The notes under the pieces are model-generated. The model was given only the letters and a program-made list of their open reading frames with translations, ran no database searches and was not told the origin of the DNA. From Vagococcus fluvialis bH819 (GTDB taxonomy: Bacteria; Bacillota; Bacilli; Lactobacillales; Vagococcaceae): DNA of 64,000 bases. Where the stretch lies: the NCBI RefSeq assembly GCF_900163795.1, contig NZ_FWFD01000015.1:310001-374000 (forward strand). Direction: 5' to 3'. Each line of letters opens with the position of its first letter. The first letter of the stretch is position 1. A program made the position numbers and the translations under genes. Shown here piece by piece: positions 1-8,035 of this stretch.

Positions 1-942
1 TCCGTATATGAAAAATGTGAAGGAATTGATTATTTAGGTGATTCACGTATTGAAAATTTTATTAAAAATTTAGAAACAACTAAAGAAAAGGTTTTGGTTA
101 GAATCCCGATGATAACAGAGATTCCAGAAGTTGTTAAATATACTGATGTTAGTTTTAATACAGAAATTAAAGTCATTCAAAAATTAAATGAAGAAGCCAA
201 AAAGCAAAATAAAACACATAAAATACTTTTAATGGTTGATTTAGGAGATTTAAGAGAAGGGATTTTTGAAGAAGAAGAACTTTATTCAGTGGTTGAACAA
301 GTGGTTCAATTAAATAATATAAAATTAGTTGGCTTAGGTGTTAACTTAACTTGTTATGGTGCTGTTATTCCGACCGAAGCTATTTTAAACAGGCTAGTTT
401 ATTACAAAGAAAAAATAGAAGCACGCTTCAAAGTTAATTTAACAATGATTTCTGGAGGTAATTCTAGCTCGATTTATATGTTAGATCCAGATAATCCAGA
501 AAATTTACCTAAAGAAATTACTAATTTACGAATCGGAGAAGCTTTTGTTTTAGGTAGAGAAACAGCATATGGAAAAGATTATAAAGAGATGCATCAAGAT
601 ATTTTTACTTTGAAAACAGAAATTGTGGAGTACAAAACAAAACCATCCTATCCAATAGGTGAAGTAGGAGTTGATGCTTTTGGAAATAAGCCAACATTTG
701 TTGATAAAGGTTTGATGAAACGAGGAATTGTAGGGATCGGTCAACAAGATGTTGATAAAATGACTATCCATCCACTTGATTCTCGACTTGAGATTGTTGG
801 AGCGAGTTCAGATCACTTGATTATTGATTTTACAAAGGCAGAGAATGATTATCAAGTAGGCGATGAAGTTTCATTTGGTCTGGATTATGGTTCGTTATTA
901 AATTGTTTTACCAGTGAATACGTTAAAAAAGAATTTATATAA
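1..942 (+). CDS. orr: Ornithine racemase (5'-truncated by window edge)
   Basis: PLP-dependent racemase of the alanine-racemase N-terminal (fold type III) family that interconverts L- and D-ornithine, the entry step of ornithine fermentation. Frame 1 is open from base 1 (SVYEKCEGIDYLGDSRIENF...), so the gene begins before the window; the TTG at 94 is internal. Visible family blocks are LGDSRIEN, the KILLMVDLGDLREGIF segment, SGGNSSS (phosphate-binding type loop), LRIGEA, GRETAYG and GASSDHLIID. The catalytic PLP lysine near the N-terminus lies outside the window. It is followed after 22 bases by ord and shares its strand with the rest of the pathway. Assignment rests on recalled similarity to clostridial Orr plus the diagnostic operon. 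Confidence 0.9.
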   Translation, partial: SVYEKCEGIDYLGDSRIENFIKNLETTKEKVLVRIPMITEIPEVVKYTDVSFNTEIKVIQKLNEEAKKQNKTHKILLMVDLGDLREGIFEEEELYSVVEQVVQLNNIKLVGLGVNLTCYGAVIPTEAILNRLVYYKEKIEARFKVNLTMISGGNSSSIYMLDPDNPENLPKEITNLRIGEAFVLGRETAYGKDYKEMHQDIFTLKTEIVEYKTKPSYPIGEVGVDAFGNKPTFVDKGLMKRGIVGIGQQDVDKMTIHPLDSRLEIVGASSDHLIIDFTKAENDYQVGDEVSFGLDYGSLLNCFTSEYVKKEFI

Positions 943-964
943 AAAATACTAGGGGGCAATATTT

Positions 965-2023
965 ATGAAAAACGTAAAAGTTATTATTTGGGGAATGGGA
1001 GCTATGGGCTCAGGAATGGCACGTATGTTAATGGGAAAAAAAGGGGTTGATATCGTTGGAGCAATCGATATTGGAGATAAAATTGGCAAACCTATTTTTG
1101 ATCATCTAGGTGAAACTTTTGAAGGAAAAGAAAATATCAAGATTGGTACTGTGGAAGAATATATTACAGAAAAAAGAGCAGATGTTGTTTTATTATGTAC
1201 TGATTCATTCACAGCAAAAGCATTCGATAAAATTAAATTAATTGTTGAAAATAAAATGAACGTTGTAACAAGTGCTGAAGAGATGGCATTTCCAAAAGCT
1301 CAAAACCCTGAGTTAGCAGAAAAAATTGATGCTTTAGCAAAAGAGAATGGAGTTTCTGTATTAGGAACAGGTATTAATCCAGGTTTAATTATGGATGTTT
1401 TAGTACTAGTTATGACTGGAGCTTGTACAGATATTAAAAAAATAACATCTCGCCGTGTTAACTCATTGTCACCATTTGGAGCAGCAGTAATGGAAGAACA
1501 AGGAATCGGAATTTCAGTAGAAGAATTTGAAACAGGTAAAAAAGAAGGTACCTTAGCTGGTCATGTTGGTTTCCCTGAATCTATTTCATTAATGTCAACA
1601 GCTTTGGGATTAGAATTAGATGAAATCGTTCAAGATATGGAACCAATCGTAACTGATGTTGATCGTGTGGCGCCTCATGGCGAAGCTAAAGCAGGATCAA
1701 TTGCCGGTGTTGCGATGAAGGCTTGGGGTAAAAAAGACGGAGAAACAATCATTGAAATGGATCATCCTCAACAAATCGAACCAGAACAAGTGGGGGTTAA
1801 TACTGGAGATTATGTAATTATTGATGGTAATCCAGCAATAAATGTTGTTAACTCACCAGAAGTTGAAGGTGGTGTAGGAACGATTGCTATGTGTGTGAAT
1901 ATGATTCCTCAAACGATTAATGCTCGTTCAGGATTAGTAACGATGATTGATTTACCAATTCCACACGCTATTTTAGGAGATTTTAGAGATCAAATTCATC
2001 CAGAAGCAAAAATTGTAAAATAA
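965..2023 (+). CDS. ord: 2,4-diaminopentanoate dehydrogenase
   Basis: Oxidatively deaminates (2R,4S)-2,4-diaminopentanoate to 2-amino-4-ketopentanoate and ammonia with NAD(P)+, the step after ornithine aminomutase. The 352-residue protein starts with a Rossmann nucleotide-binding segment (VIIWGMGAMGSG, about residues 6-17) and continues with a dihydrodipicolinate-reductase-like layout, including LGTGINPGLIMD near residue 138. The ATG at 965 has a strong AGGGGG ribosome site 8-13 bases upstream. The length matches the family. It lies between orr and ortA in the order known from Clostridium sticklandii. Soluble cytoplasmic enzyme, no signal sequence. Confidence 0.93.
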   Translation: MKNVKVIIWGMGAMGSGMARMLMGKKGVDIVGAIDIGDKIGKPIFDHLGETFEGKENIKIGTVEEYITEKRADVVLLCTDSFTAKAFDKIKLIVENKMNVVTSAEEMAFPKAQNPELAEKIDALAKENGVSVLGTGINPGLIMDVLVLVMTGACTDIKKITSRRVNSLSPFGAAVMEEQGIGISVEEFETGKKEGTLAGHVGFPESISLMSTALGLELDEIVQDMEPIVTDVDRVAPHGEAKAGSIAGVAMKAWGKKDGETIIEMDHPQQIEPEQVGVNTGDYVIIDGNPAINVVNSPEVEGGVGTIAMCVNMIPQTINARSGLVTMIDLPIPHAILGDFRDQIHPEAKIVK

Positions 2024-2050
2024 TAACACTAATTAATGGAGGCTTTATAC

Positions 2051-2350
2051 ATGATTAAGAAAAATGAATGGGTTCAAGTTCATTCAGTTATCTTGAACGC
2101 TGAACAAAGAGCACCACAAGTACCTGATGACACAAAAAGTGTGCCACTAGAAATGTGGATTAAAGGTTATTTAATGAAAGATGCCGAACTGGGAGAAAAT
2201 GTGACAGTAAAAACAGTGACTGGTCGGTTAGTTGAAGGGAAATTGGTTCAAGCTCATCCTACATTTAGACATAGTTTTGGTGAATTTGTACCTGAAATTT
2301 TAGAGATTGATCAAACTGTCAGAAGAGAATTGTTCGGAGGTGATTATTAA
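2051..2350 (+). CDS. ortA: 2-amino-4-ketopentanoate thiolase, alpha subunit
   Basis: Small subunit (99 residues) of the thiolase that cleaves 2-amino-4-ketopentanoate with CoA to D-alanine and acetyl-CoA. I start it at ATG 2051 (MIKKNEWVQVHS) because the ribosome site TGGAGG at 2038-2042 is correctly placed for it; the in-frame ATG at 2036 overlaps that site and is not the likely start. Typical OrtA features are WVQVHSVIL, ERAPQVPDDTK, VPLEMWIKG and a C-terminal ELFGG. Its stop overlaps the ortB start (TAATG at 2348-2352), which suggests translational coupling of the two subunits. Confidence 0.92.
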   Translation: MIKKNEWVQVHSVILNAEQRAPQVPDDTKSVPLEMWIKGYLMKDAELGENVTVKTVTGRLVEGKLVQAHPTFRHSFGEFVPEILEIDQTVRRELFGGDY

Positions 2351-3756
2351 TGTCTAATAATAGCTATAAAGCAGTAATGGATCGTAAAAATCAAATTGTT
2401 CAAGATTCATTAAAAATAAACTATGAGAATTTTAAAATTTCTGATATCGCTTTTGATTATGAACGCATGATGTCTGAAGTAGGTTATTCGATTGATGAAA
2501 TGATTGAAATACAATCAGCGTTAGGTGTTGGCAATACGCCAATAGTAGAATTAAAAAATATTACAGCTCTTTCTCGTAAATATGCGAAACCAGGAAAAGG
2601 CGCTCGCATTTTTGTAAAGGATGAAGCGGCCAATGCTTCTGGTAGTTTTAAAGACCGACGAGCATCAGTTTCCTGTTACCATGCTAAAAAACTCGGTTAT
2701 AAAGGAGTGGTTACTGCGACAAGTGGTAATTATGGAGCTGCCGTTGCCTCTCATGCTGCTAAATTAGGATTAAAATGTATCGTGGTTCAAGAATGTTTTG
2801 ACTCAAAAGGAATGGGACAACCGGAAATTGTTGAAAAAGCAAGAAAATGTGAAGCACTAGGCGCAGAGGTGGTTCAACTAACTGTCGGACCAGAATTATT
2901 CTATCAATTCTTACAGATTATTGAACAAACTGGCTATTTTAACGCATCATTGTATACACCATTTGGTATTGCAGGTGTAGAAACATTGGGCTATGAAATT
3001 GTTAAACAATTTGAAAAAGAAATCGGTAAGCAACCAGATGTTGTTGTTGCAACTAATGCTGGTGGTGGTAACCTAACTGGAACAGCAAGAGGTATGATAA
3101 AAGCAGGTAATACAACTTCTAAAATTGTAGCTGCCAGTGTCGACTTAACTGGATTACATATGGCTTCAGATGGTGATTTTAACCGTAAATCATTTACAAC
3201 AGGTCATACTGGATTCGGTGTTCCTTTTACAACAGGACCAGATAGATCAGATGTTCCACGTTCTGCGGCTCGCCCACTACGATATATGGATCGTTATGTA
3301 ACGATGAGCCAAGGAGAAGTTTTCTATGTCACAGAAATGTTAGCTAATTTAGAAGGTCTTGAAAAAGGACCAGCTGGAAACACATCTCTTGCAGCAGCTT
3401 TTGCCATTGCGCAAGAAATGGATGAAGATCAAATTATTTTAGTTCAAGAAACAGAATACACAGGCGCAGGAAAAACAGTTCAACCACAGTTATCATTTGC
3501 ACGAGATAATGGAATTGATATCCATTTTGGAAATCCTAGAGATGAGCAACCTGGTGTATCAATTATCTTACCTGAATCACCTAAAGCTATTGAAATTAAA
3601 GATTTTGATTTAAATAAATTAAGACATTCAGCTATTAGAAATGCAATTAAAGGAATTGATCGTGAGATTACCAAAGAAGAATTAGCTTATCTTGCTGAAG
3701 AAATTAATGGAACAGTAGAAGATGTTATCAATCATATTGAGCAACTAAAAAATTAA
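2350..3756 (+). CDS. ortB: 2-amino-4-ketopentanoate thiolase, beta (PLP) subunit
   Basis: Catalytic PLP-dependent subunit, 468 residues, of the fold-II (threonine synthase/tryptophan synthase beta) superfamily. The PLP lysine is K101 in ASGSFKDRRAS. A SGNYGAAVASHAAKLG loop follows near residue 127, and the glycine-rich phosphate loop is NAGGGNLTG near residue 236. With OrtA it performs CoA-dependent cleavage to acetyl-CoA plus alanine. It begins inside the ortA stop codon. The length and the presence of both subunits argue for a functional enzyme. It is not a threonine synthase because it lies in the ornithine operon and pairs with ortA. Confidence 0.93.
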   Translation: MSNNSYKAVMDRKNQIVQDSLKINYENFKISDIAFDYERMMSEVGYSIDEMIEIQSALGVGNTPIVELKNITALSRKYAKPGKGARIFVKDEAANASGSFKDRRASVSCYHAKKLGYKGVVTATSGNYGAAVASHAAKLGLKCIVVQECFDSKGMGQPEIVEKARKCEALGAEVVQLTVGPELFYQFLQIIEQTGYFNASLYTPFGIAGVETLGYEIVKQFEKEIGKQPDVVVATNAGGGNLTGTARGMIKAGNTTSKIVAASVDLTGLHMASDGDFNRKSFTTGHTGFGVPFTTGPDRSDVPRSAARPLRYMDRYVTMSQGEVFYVTEMLANLEGLEKGPAGNTSLAAAFAIAQEMDEDQIILVQETEYTGAGKTVQPQLSFARDNGIDIHFGNPRDEQPGVSIILPESPKAIEIKDFDLNKLRHSAIRNAIKGIDREITKEELAYLAEEINGTVEDVINHIEQLKN

Positions 3757-3768
3757 GAGGTGACTATA

Positions 3769-4128
3769 ATGGAAGAAGTAACTTACGAAGAAGCAAGAAA
3801 ACATCTTGCTGGTTTATCAGATGAAGAATTAAAGACACGTTTCTGGGCATTGTCAGAAGAAATTATGGAACCAATGTTAGAAATGGGAAGAGAATATACT
3901 TCTCCATCTATCGAGCGTTCTGTTTTACTAAGAATGGGATTCTCTTCAATCGAGGCAACTGAAATCGTCAATCGTGTCTTAACTCATGAGTTAATGGGTA
4001 AAGGAGCAGGGCACATTGTTTACCGTATTGCTAAAGAAAAAAATATTGAAATTAGAGAAGCTGGCTTAAAATTAAGTCAAGGCGAATATTGGGACGACGT
4101 TCTTAATATTTTTAAGGGAGGTAACTAA
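3769..4128 (+). CDS. oraS: D-ornithine 4,5-aminomutase S subunit
   Basis: Small subunit (119 residues) of the adenosylcobalamin- and PLP-dependent D-ornithine 4,5-aminomutase. I chose ATG 3769 (MEEVTYEEARKHLAGLSDEEL); an in-frame GTG at 3760 is part of the AAGAGG ribosome site. The sequence contains the family stretches LKTRFWALSEEIMEPMLE, YTSPSIERSVLLRMGFSS and GAGHIVYRIAKEKN. It ends 2 bases before oraE, as expected for subunits made in stoichiometric amounts. Function is inferred from recalled family similarity and the operon. Confidence 0.93.
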   Translation: MEEVTYEEARKHLAGLSDEELKTRFWALSEEIMEPMLEMGREYTSPSIERSVLLRMGFSSIEATEIVNRVLTHELMGKGAGHIVYRIAKEKNIEIREAGLKLSQGEYWDDVLNIFKGGN

Positions 4129-4130
4129 TC

Positions 4131-6350
4131 ATGTCAGAAACAATAAAATTAGATAAAAATGAAAAATTAGACATTAATGAAATCCTTACTGATTTAGAAA
4201 ACTATCGTCCTAAACGTCGTGGCTGGGTATGGAGAACGCCAGTACCAAATTATCAATTACATAAGTTTGAATATAAAGATATGGCGGAATCTTTAAAACA
4301 ATATGTTCCACTACCATCTGCAAAATATTTTGGGAATATTGACCCACAAGGAACGTCATCAATTACAACAGAAATTGCTTCTGGACGATTTGAAGATGAT
4401 ATCAGAAGAATGCGTATGGCAGCTTGGCATGGTGCCGACCATATTATGGTTATTAGAACAGCTGGACAATCTCACTTTGAAGGATTAATTGAAGGAACAC
4501 CTCAAGGGATTGGTGGTATTCCAATCACAAGAAAACAAGTTCGTGCGCAAAGAAAAGCTTTAGATGCTATTGAAGAAGAAGTAGGACGTCCGATTAACTA
4601 TCATAGTTATGTATCAGGTATTGCAGGACCAGAAGTGGCAGTTATGTTTGCTGAAGAAGGCGTGAACGGAGCCCATCAAGATCCACAATATAATGTGCTA
4701 TATCGTAATATTAATATGGTTCGCTCATTCATCGATGCCTGTGAGTCTAAAAAAGTCATGGCATGGGCAGGAATCGCTCAAATTGACGGGGCACATAATG
4801 CCAATGCAACAGCTCGTGAAGCGTGGAAAGTTATGCCAGAATTAATGGTGCAACATGCTCTTAATTCGGTATTCTCATACAAAGTTGGGATGGCTAAATC
4901 AGATATTTGTTTATCAACAGTGCCACCAACTGCACCACCAGCACCATCAATGTTCTTGGATTTACCTTATGCAGTAGCATTACGTGAATTCTTTAGTGAA
5001 TACCGTATGCGTGCTCAACAAAATACGAAATATATGGAAGCTTCAACTCGTGAAGCAACTGTTACTCATGTTTTAAATTTATTAATTTCTAAATTAACAA
5101 GTGCTGATATTCAATCAACGATTACTCCAGATGAAGGGCGTAATGTTCCTTGGCATATTTATAATGTTGAAGCGGTAGATACTGCTAAACAAGTATTCCA
5201 AGGTTTAGATGGATTTAATGAAATGGTTCAATTAAAAGAAGACGGACCATTAAGAGAACAAGCACGTGAAATTAAAGAAAGATCTGTTTTATTCTTAGAA
5301 GGAATGATCGAAGCAGGAGGATATTTCCAATCTGTAGAAGATGCTTTCTTCGTAGATTCTGGTAATTATCCAGAAAGAAATGAAGATGGAATTTCTAGAA
5401 AAATCAATGGTGGTGTCGGAGCAGATACCGTTTATAAACGTGATGAAGACTATATGGCACCAGTTACAGCTCACTTTGGTAACAATAATGTTGCTCAATA
5501 TGACGAATCAGCTGTAGAAGATCCAGCTAAATTAATCGGCGGTTCAACGTTTGAAGATCCAGATAAAATTATTTTTATTGATGAATTAGATGAAAATGAT
5601 AATGTTAATTTACGTCTTGAAGAAACAAAAGAGTTTAGAGAAGAAGGTTTAATTAAACCAGAAGCTGAATGGCAAGGTGACGGTACTGTTCTTATGACAT
5701 TCATGATACCTGAATCAAGTCGAGTGGCAGAATTTGCAGCTCTCGAAATGGGTAAAAAGATGGGGCTAGAGGACTGTGAAGTTATCAATAAAGAAGTTAT
5801 GCAAGCAGCAGAAGGAACACGGATTGAGATGAAAGGTCGTATGCCGTTCTCAATTAAAAAAGAATCATTAATCATTCCAGAAGAACCAATCGTTATGTCT
5901 GATGATGAGATTCGTGAAGAAATTAAACGTAAAAAAATGGTCATTGTTGCCGGAACTGTTGGAGAAGATGAGCATTCAGTGGGCTTACGAGAAATCATCG
6001 ATATTAAACATGGTGGTATTGAGCGATTTGGCGTTGAAGTACATTATCTTGGTACAAGTGTACCGGTTGAAAAATTAGTAGATGCAGCGATTGAATTAAA
6101 CGCAGATGCAATGCTTGCTTCAACAATTATTAGTCATGACGATATCCACTACAAAAATATGCAACGAATTAACGATTTAGCAATTGAAAAAGGAATCCGT
6201 GATAAGATTATGATTATGGCTGGAGGAACACAAGTAATTCCTGAGATAGCTGTAAAACATGGTATGGATGCGGCCTTTGGACGTGGAAGCAACGGATCTA
6301 ATGTTGCAACAGCTTTAGTGGAACGACGCAGAGAAATGGAAAAAGAATAA
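4131..6350 (+). CDS. oraE: D-ornithine 4,5-aminomutase E subunit (AdoCbl/PLP)
   Basis: Catalytic subunit (739 residues) that moves the terminal amino group of D-ornithine to C4, giving 2,4-diaminopentanoate. The N-terminal two thirds is the TIM-barrel substrate domain (GADHIMVIRTAGQSHFEG, WAGIAQIDGAHNANA). The C-terminal part is a Rossmann-like cobalamin-binding domain with the base-off motif DEHSVG. His615 is the predicted cobalt ligand. K626, eleven residues later, matches the spacing of His618 and the PLP lysine Lys629 reported for the C. sticklandii enzyme. All key residues are intact. The ribosome site GGGAGG at 4117-4122 precedes ATG 4131. Activity requires adenosylcobalamin, which explains the neighbouring uptake genes. 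Confidence 0.95.
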   Translation: MSETIKLDKNEKLDINEILTDLENYRPKRRGWVWRTPVPNYQLHKFEYKDMAESLKQYVPLPSAKYFGNIDPQGTSSITTEIASGRFEDDIRRMRMAAWHGADHIMVIRTAGQSHFEGLIEGTPQGIGGIPITRKQVRAQRKALDAIEEEVGRPINYHSYVSGIAGPEVAVMFAEEGVNGAHQDPQYNVLYRNINMVRSFIDACESKKVMAWAGIAQIDGAHNANATAREAWKVMPELMVQHALNSVFSYKVGMAKSDICLSTVPPTAPPAPSMFLDLPYAVALREFFSEYRMRAQQNTKYMEASTREATVTHVLNLLISKLTSADIQSTITPDEGRNVPWHIYNVEAVDTAKQVFQGLDGFNEMVQLKEDGPLREQAREIKERSVLFLEGMIEAGGYFQSVEDAFFVDSGNYPERNEDGISRKINGGVGADTVYKRDEDYMAPVTAHFGNNNVAQYDESAVEDPAKLIGGSTFEDPDKIIFIDELDENDNVNLRLEETKEFREEGLIKPEAEWQGDGTVLMTFMIPESSRVAEFAALEMGKKMGLEDCEVINKEVMQAAEGTRIEMKGRMPFSIKKESLIIPEEPIVMSDDEIREEIKRKKMVIVAGTVGEDEHSVGLREIIDIKHGGIERFGVEVHYLGTSVPVEKLVDAAIELNADAMLASTIISHDDIHYKNMQRINDLAIEKGIRDKIMIMAGGTQVIPEIAVKHGMDAAFGRGSNGSNVATALVERRREMEKE

Positions 6351-6351
6351 T

Positions 6352-7725
6352 ATGAAAATAGATATCTTGGTAGCAGAAATAGGCTCTACAACAACAGTAG
6401 TTAATGCGTTCCACGATATTCATACAGATTCACCAAAGTTTATTGGTCAAGGACAAGCAGCTACAACTGTTGAAGAGGGAGACGTACGAATCGGGTTAGA
6501 GAATAGTATTCGTGATTTACAAAAGTTATTACATGCAGATACGCTAACATATGATGAGTTATTTGCTACATCTTCAGCCGCAGGAGGCTTGAAAATGACC
6601 GTTCATGGTTTAGTGTTCGATATGACTGCAAGAGCTGCTAAAGAAGCAGCTCTAGGTGCAGGTGCTATTGTTAAGATGGTTACTGCTGGTAATATGCGTC
6701 GGACAGATATAAAAAAATTACAAGATGCTAATCCTAATATTATCCTTATAGCAGGTGGTGTGGATTATGGTGAAAGAGAAACAGCTTTAAATAATGCAGA
6801 AAAAGTAGCTGAATTAAATTTGCCGATACCTGTTATCTATGCAGGGAATATTGAAAATGATGAAGAAATAAAATTGATTTTCGAAAATTATGATAATGAT
6901 CTTTATGTTGTCGAAAACGTTTTTCCAAAAATCGATGAATTAAATGTTGAACCAACTAGAAAAGTCATTCAAGATACTTTTGAAAAACATATCGTACATG
7001 CCCCTGGAATGGAGCATGTATACGATATTGTGAATGGTACTATTACACCAACACCAGCAGCAGTCATGAATTTAAGTAAACTTATATATGAAAAAATAGG
7101 GGATGTTTTGGTGATTGATGTAGGTGGAGCAACAACTGATGTTCATTCGGTTACAGAAGGAACAGAAGCTATTTCCAAAATACAAGTAGCACCAGAGCCA
7201 CTTGCCAAACGAACCGTTGAAGGTGATTTAGGTCTATATGTTAATAAGGAAAATGTGATTGAGTTAGTTGGAGAAGAAGAATTGGTAAAACAAGGTTTTG
7301 ATTTAGAAACATTTCGTCATGAATATCACTCAATTCCCAAAAATAGTCAAGAAAGAAAGTTAGTTGAACTACTTTCAGAGGCGGCTACTTTAACAGCTGT
7401 AGAAAGACATGCTGGTCAAGTAAGGTATGTTTACGGACCAACTGGTAGATCAACGCTAGCACAAGGAAAAGATTTATCAAATGTAAAATTTGTTATTGGA
7501 ACTGGTGGAGCATTGACAAGACTTGAAAATGGACCGGCTATTTTAAATAAAATACCAAAAGATAAAGAGTCAAAATCAGCGCTATTACTTCCAACAGGAA
7601 CTGTTAAGGTATTAATAGATCATGATTATATTATGGCTTCACTAGGTGTTCTTGCTTTTAAGTATGAAGAAGCAGCGCTAATACTACTTGAAAAATCATT
7701 TAGAGAGAAAGTATTCAAAATCTAA
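6352..7725 (+). CDS. MutL/GlmL-family ASKHA protein of ornithine aminomutase operon
   Basis: A 457-residue protein of the MutL (GlmL) family, ASKHA ATPase fold, found beside B12-dependent carbon-skeleton mutases and aminomutases. ATP-binding blocks are visible: VAEIGSTTTV (phosphate 1, residues 8-17), VLVIDVGGATTDVHSV (phosphate 2, about 252-267) and FVIGTGGALTRL (adenosine loop, about 382-393). By analogy with mutase reactivases it may reactivate OraSE after cobalamin damage, but this is inference. It begins one base after the oraE stop and is the last gene of the operon. No intrinsic terminator is visible between its stop and the cobalamin riboswitch downstream. Confidence 0.85.
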   Translation: MKIDILVAEIGSTTTVVNAFHDIHTDSPKFIGQGQAATTVEEGDVRIGLENSIRDLQKLLHADTLTYDELFATSSAAGGLKMTVHGLVFDMTARAAKEAALGAGAIVKMVTAGNMRRTDIKKLQDANPNIILIAGGVDYGERETALNNAEKVAELNLPIPVIYAGNIENDEEIKLIFENYDNDLYVVENVFPKIDELNVEPTRKVIQDTFEKHIVHAPGMEHVYDIVNGTITPTPAAVMNLSKLIYEKIGDVLVIDVGGATTDVHSVTEGTEAISKIQVAPEPLAKRTVEGDLGLYVNKENVIELVGEEELVKQGFDLETFRHEYHSIPKNSQERKLVELLSEAATLTAVERHAGQVRYVYGPTGRSTLAQGKDLSNVKFVIGTGGALTRLENGPAILNKIPKDKESKSALLLPTGTVKVLIDHDYIMASLGVLAFKYEEAALILLEKSFREKVFKI

Positions 7726-7739
7726 TTGATAGAAAAGGC

Positions 7740-7768
7740 TTTCAAAGAAACAAAAAATGCGTTATAAT
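7740..7768 (+). promoter_or_regulatory. Promoter candidate for riboswitch RNA
   Basis: A perfect -10 hexamer TATAAT lies at 7763-7768. Seventeen bases upstream is a weak -35 (TTTCAA, 7740-7745). The predicted start falls about 8-12 bases later, just before the riboswitch P1 helix at 7783. This suggests that the riboswitch RNA is made independently of the ornithine operon. Confidence 0.55.
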
Positions 7769-7782
7769 AATTCATATAGTTA

Positions 7783-7905
7783 AATTTAGAATATGAACAT
7801 TCATTTTGAATGACAATGGAAGTTGGTAAGAAGCCAACACTGTACCCGCAACTGTGTGAACATCTTAAGATGTTTGAGTCAGGAACATTGGTTATATTCT
7901 AAATT
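7783..7905 (+). ncRNA. Cobalamin (AdoCbl-type) riboswitch aptamer
   Basis: A 12-bp perfect closing helix P1 pairs 7783-7794 with 7894-7905 (AATTTAGAATAT and its complement). Between them are the conserved core blocks of cobalamin riboswitches: GGAAGTTGGTAAGAAGCC, then ACTGTACCCGCAACTGTG, then the B12-box-like GAGTCAGGAACAT (7876-7888). A small helix AACATC-TTAA-GATGTT precedes the B12 box. The expression platform follows directly. The element lies downstream of the ornithine operon and the next same-strand gene (ecfT) begins 1.2 kb away, beyond a convergent lysR gene. Confidence 0.9.
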
Positions 7906-7924
7906 CACTTTTTCGGGAGTAGAG

Positions 7925-7958
7925 AAGTGGCTTATCATGTAAAAAACATGGGCCACTT
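7925..7958 (+). promoter_or_regulatory. Antiterminator helix of riboswitch platform
   Basis: AAGTGG (7925-7930) pairs with CCACTT (7953-7958), supported by an inner CATG/CATG helix (7936-7939 with 7947-7950). The CCACTT strand is also the left arm of the terminator at 7952-7961, so the two structures exclude each other, as in a transcription-terminating riboswitch. Confidence 0.7.
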
Positions 7959-7985
7959 TGTGTAAAAACAAAGTGGCTCTTTTTT
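7951..7985 (+). terminator. Riboswitch-controlled intrinsic terminator
   Basis: A perfect 10-bp stem (GCCACTTTGT 7952-7961 with ACAAAGTGGC 7968-7977), a 6-base loop and a CTCTTTTTT tail. It should form when cobalamin is bound and end the RNA 50 bases before the lysR stop codon. Confidence 0.85.
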
Positions 7986-7990
7986 AATTA

Positions 7991-8022
7991 AAAAAGTTCT
8001 TTTACCGGCAAGTAAAAGAACT
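7991..8022 (-). terminator. Intrinsic terminator of lysR1 (minus strand)
   Basis: An 11-bp perfect inverted repeat (AGTTCTTTTAC 7995-8005 with its complement 8012-8022, loop 6). On the minus strand it is followed by a T-run (complement of 7991-7994 and beyond). It lies 14 bases past the lysR stop, so lysR and riboswitch transcripts converge between two back-to-back terminators. Confidence 0.7.
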
Positions 8023-8035
8023 GATAGGATCTCAT

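Noticed and set aside
5495-5998. 167-codon minus-strand frame inside oraE
   Set aside because: Shadow of the intact oraE reading frame; serine-rich translation and no start signals.
7783-7985. EutX/Rli55-type riboswitch RNA that sequesters an ANTAR regulator
   Set aside because: The hairpin loops do not carry the A1/G4 hexaloop pattern of ANTAR targets, and no eut genes or EutV are in the window. The antisense model fits the layout better.
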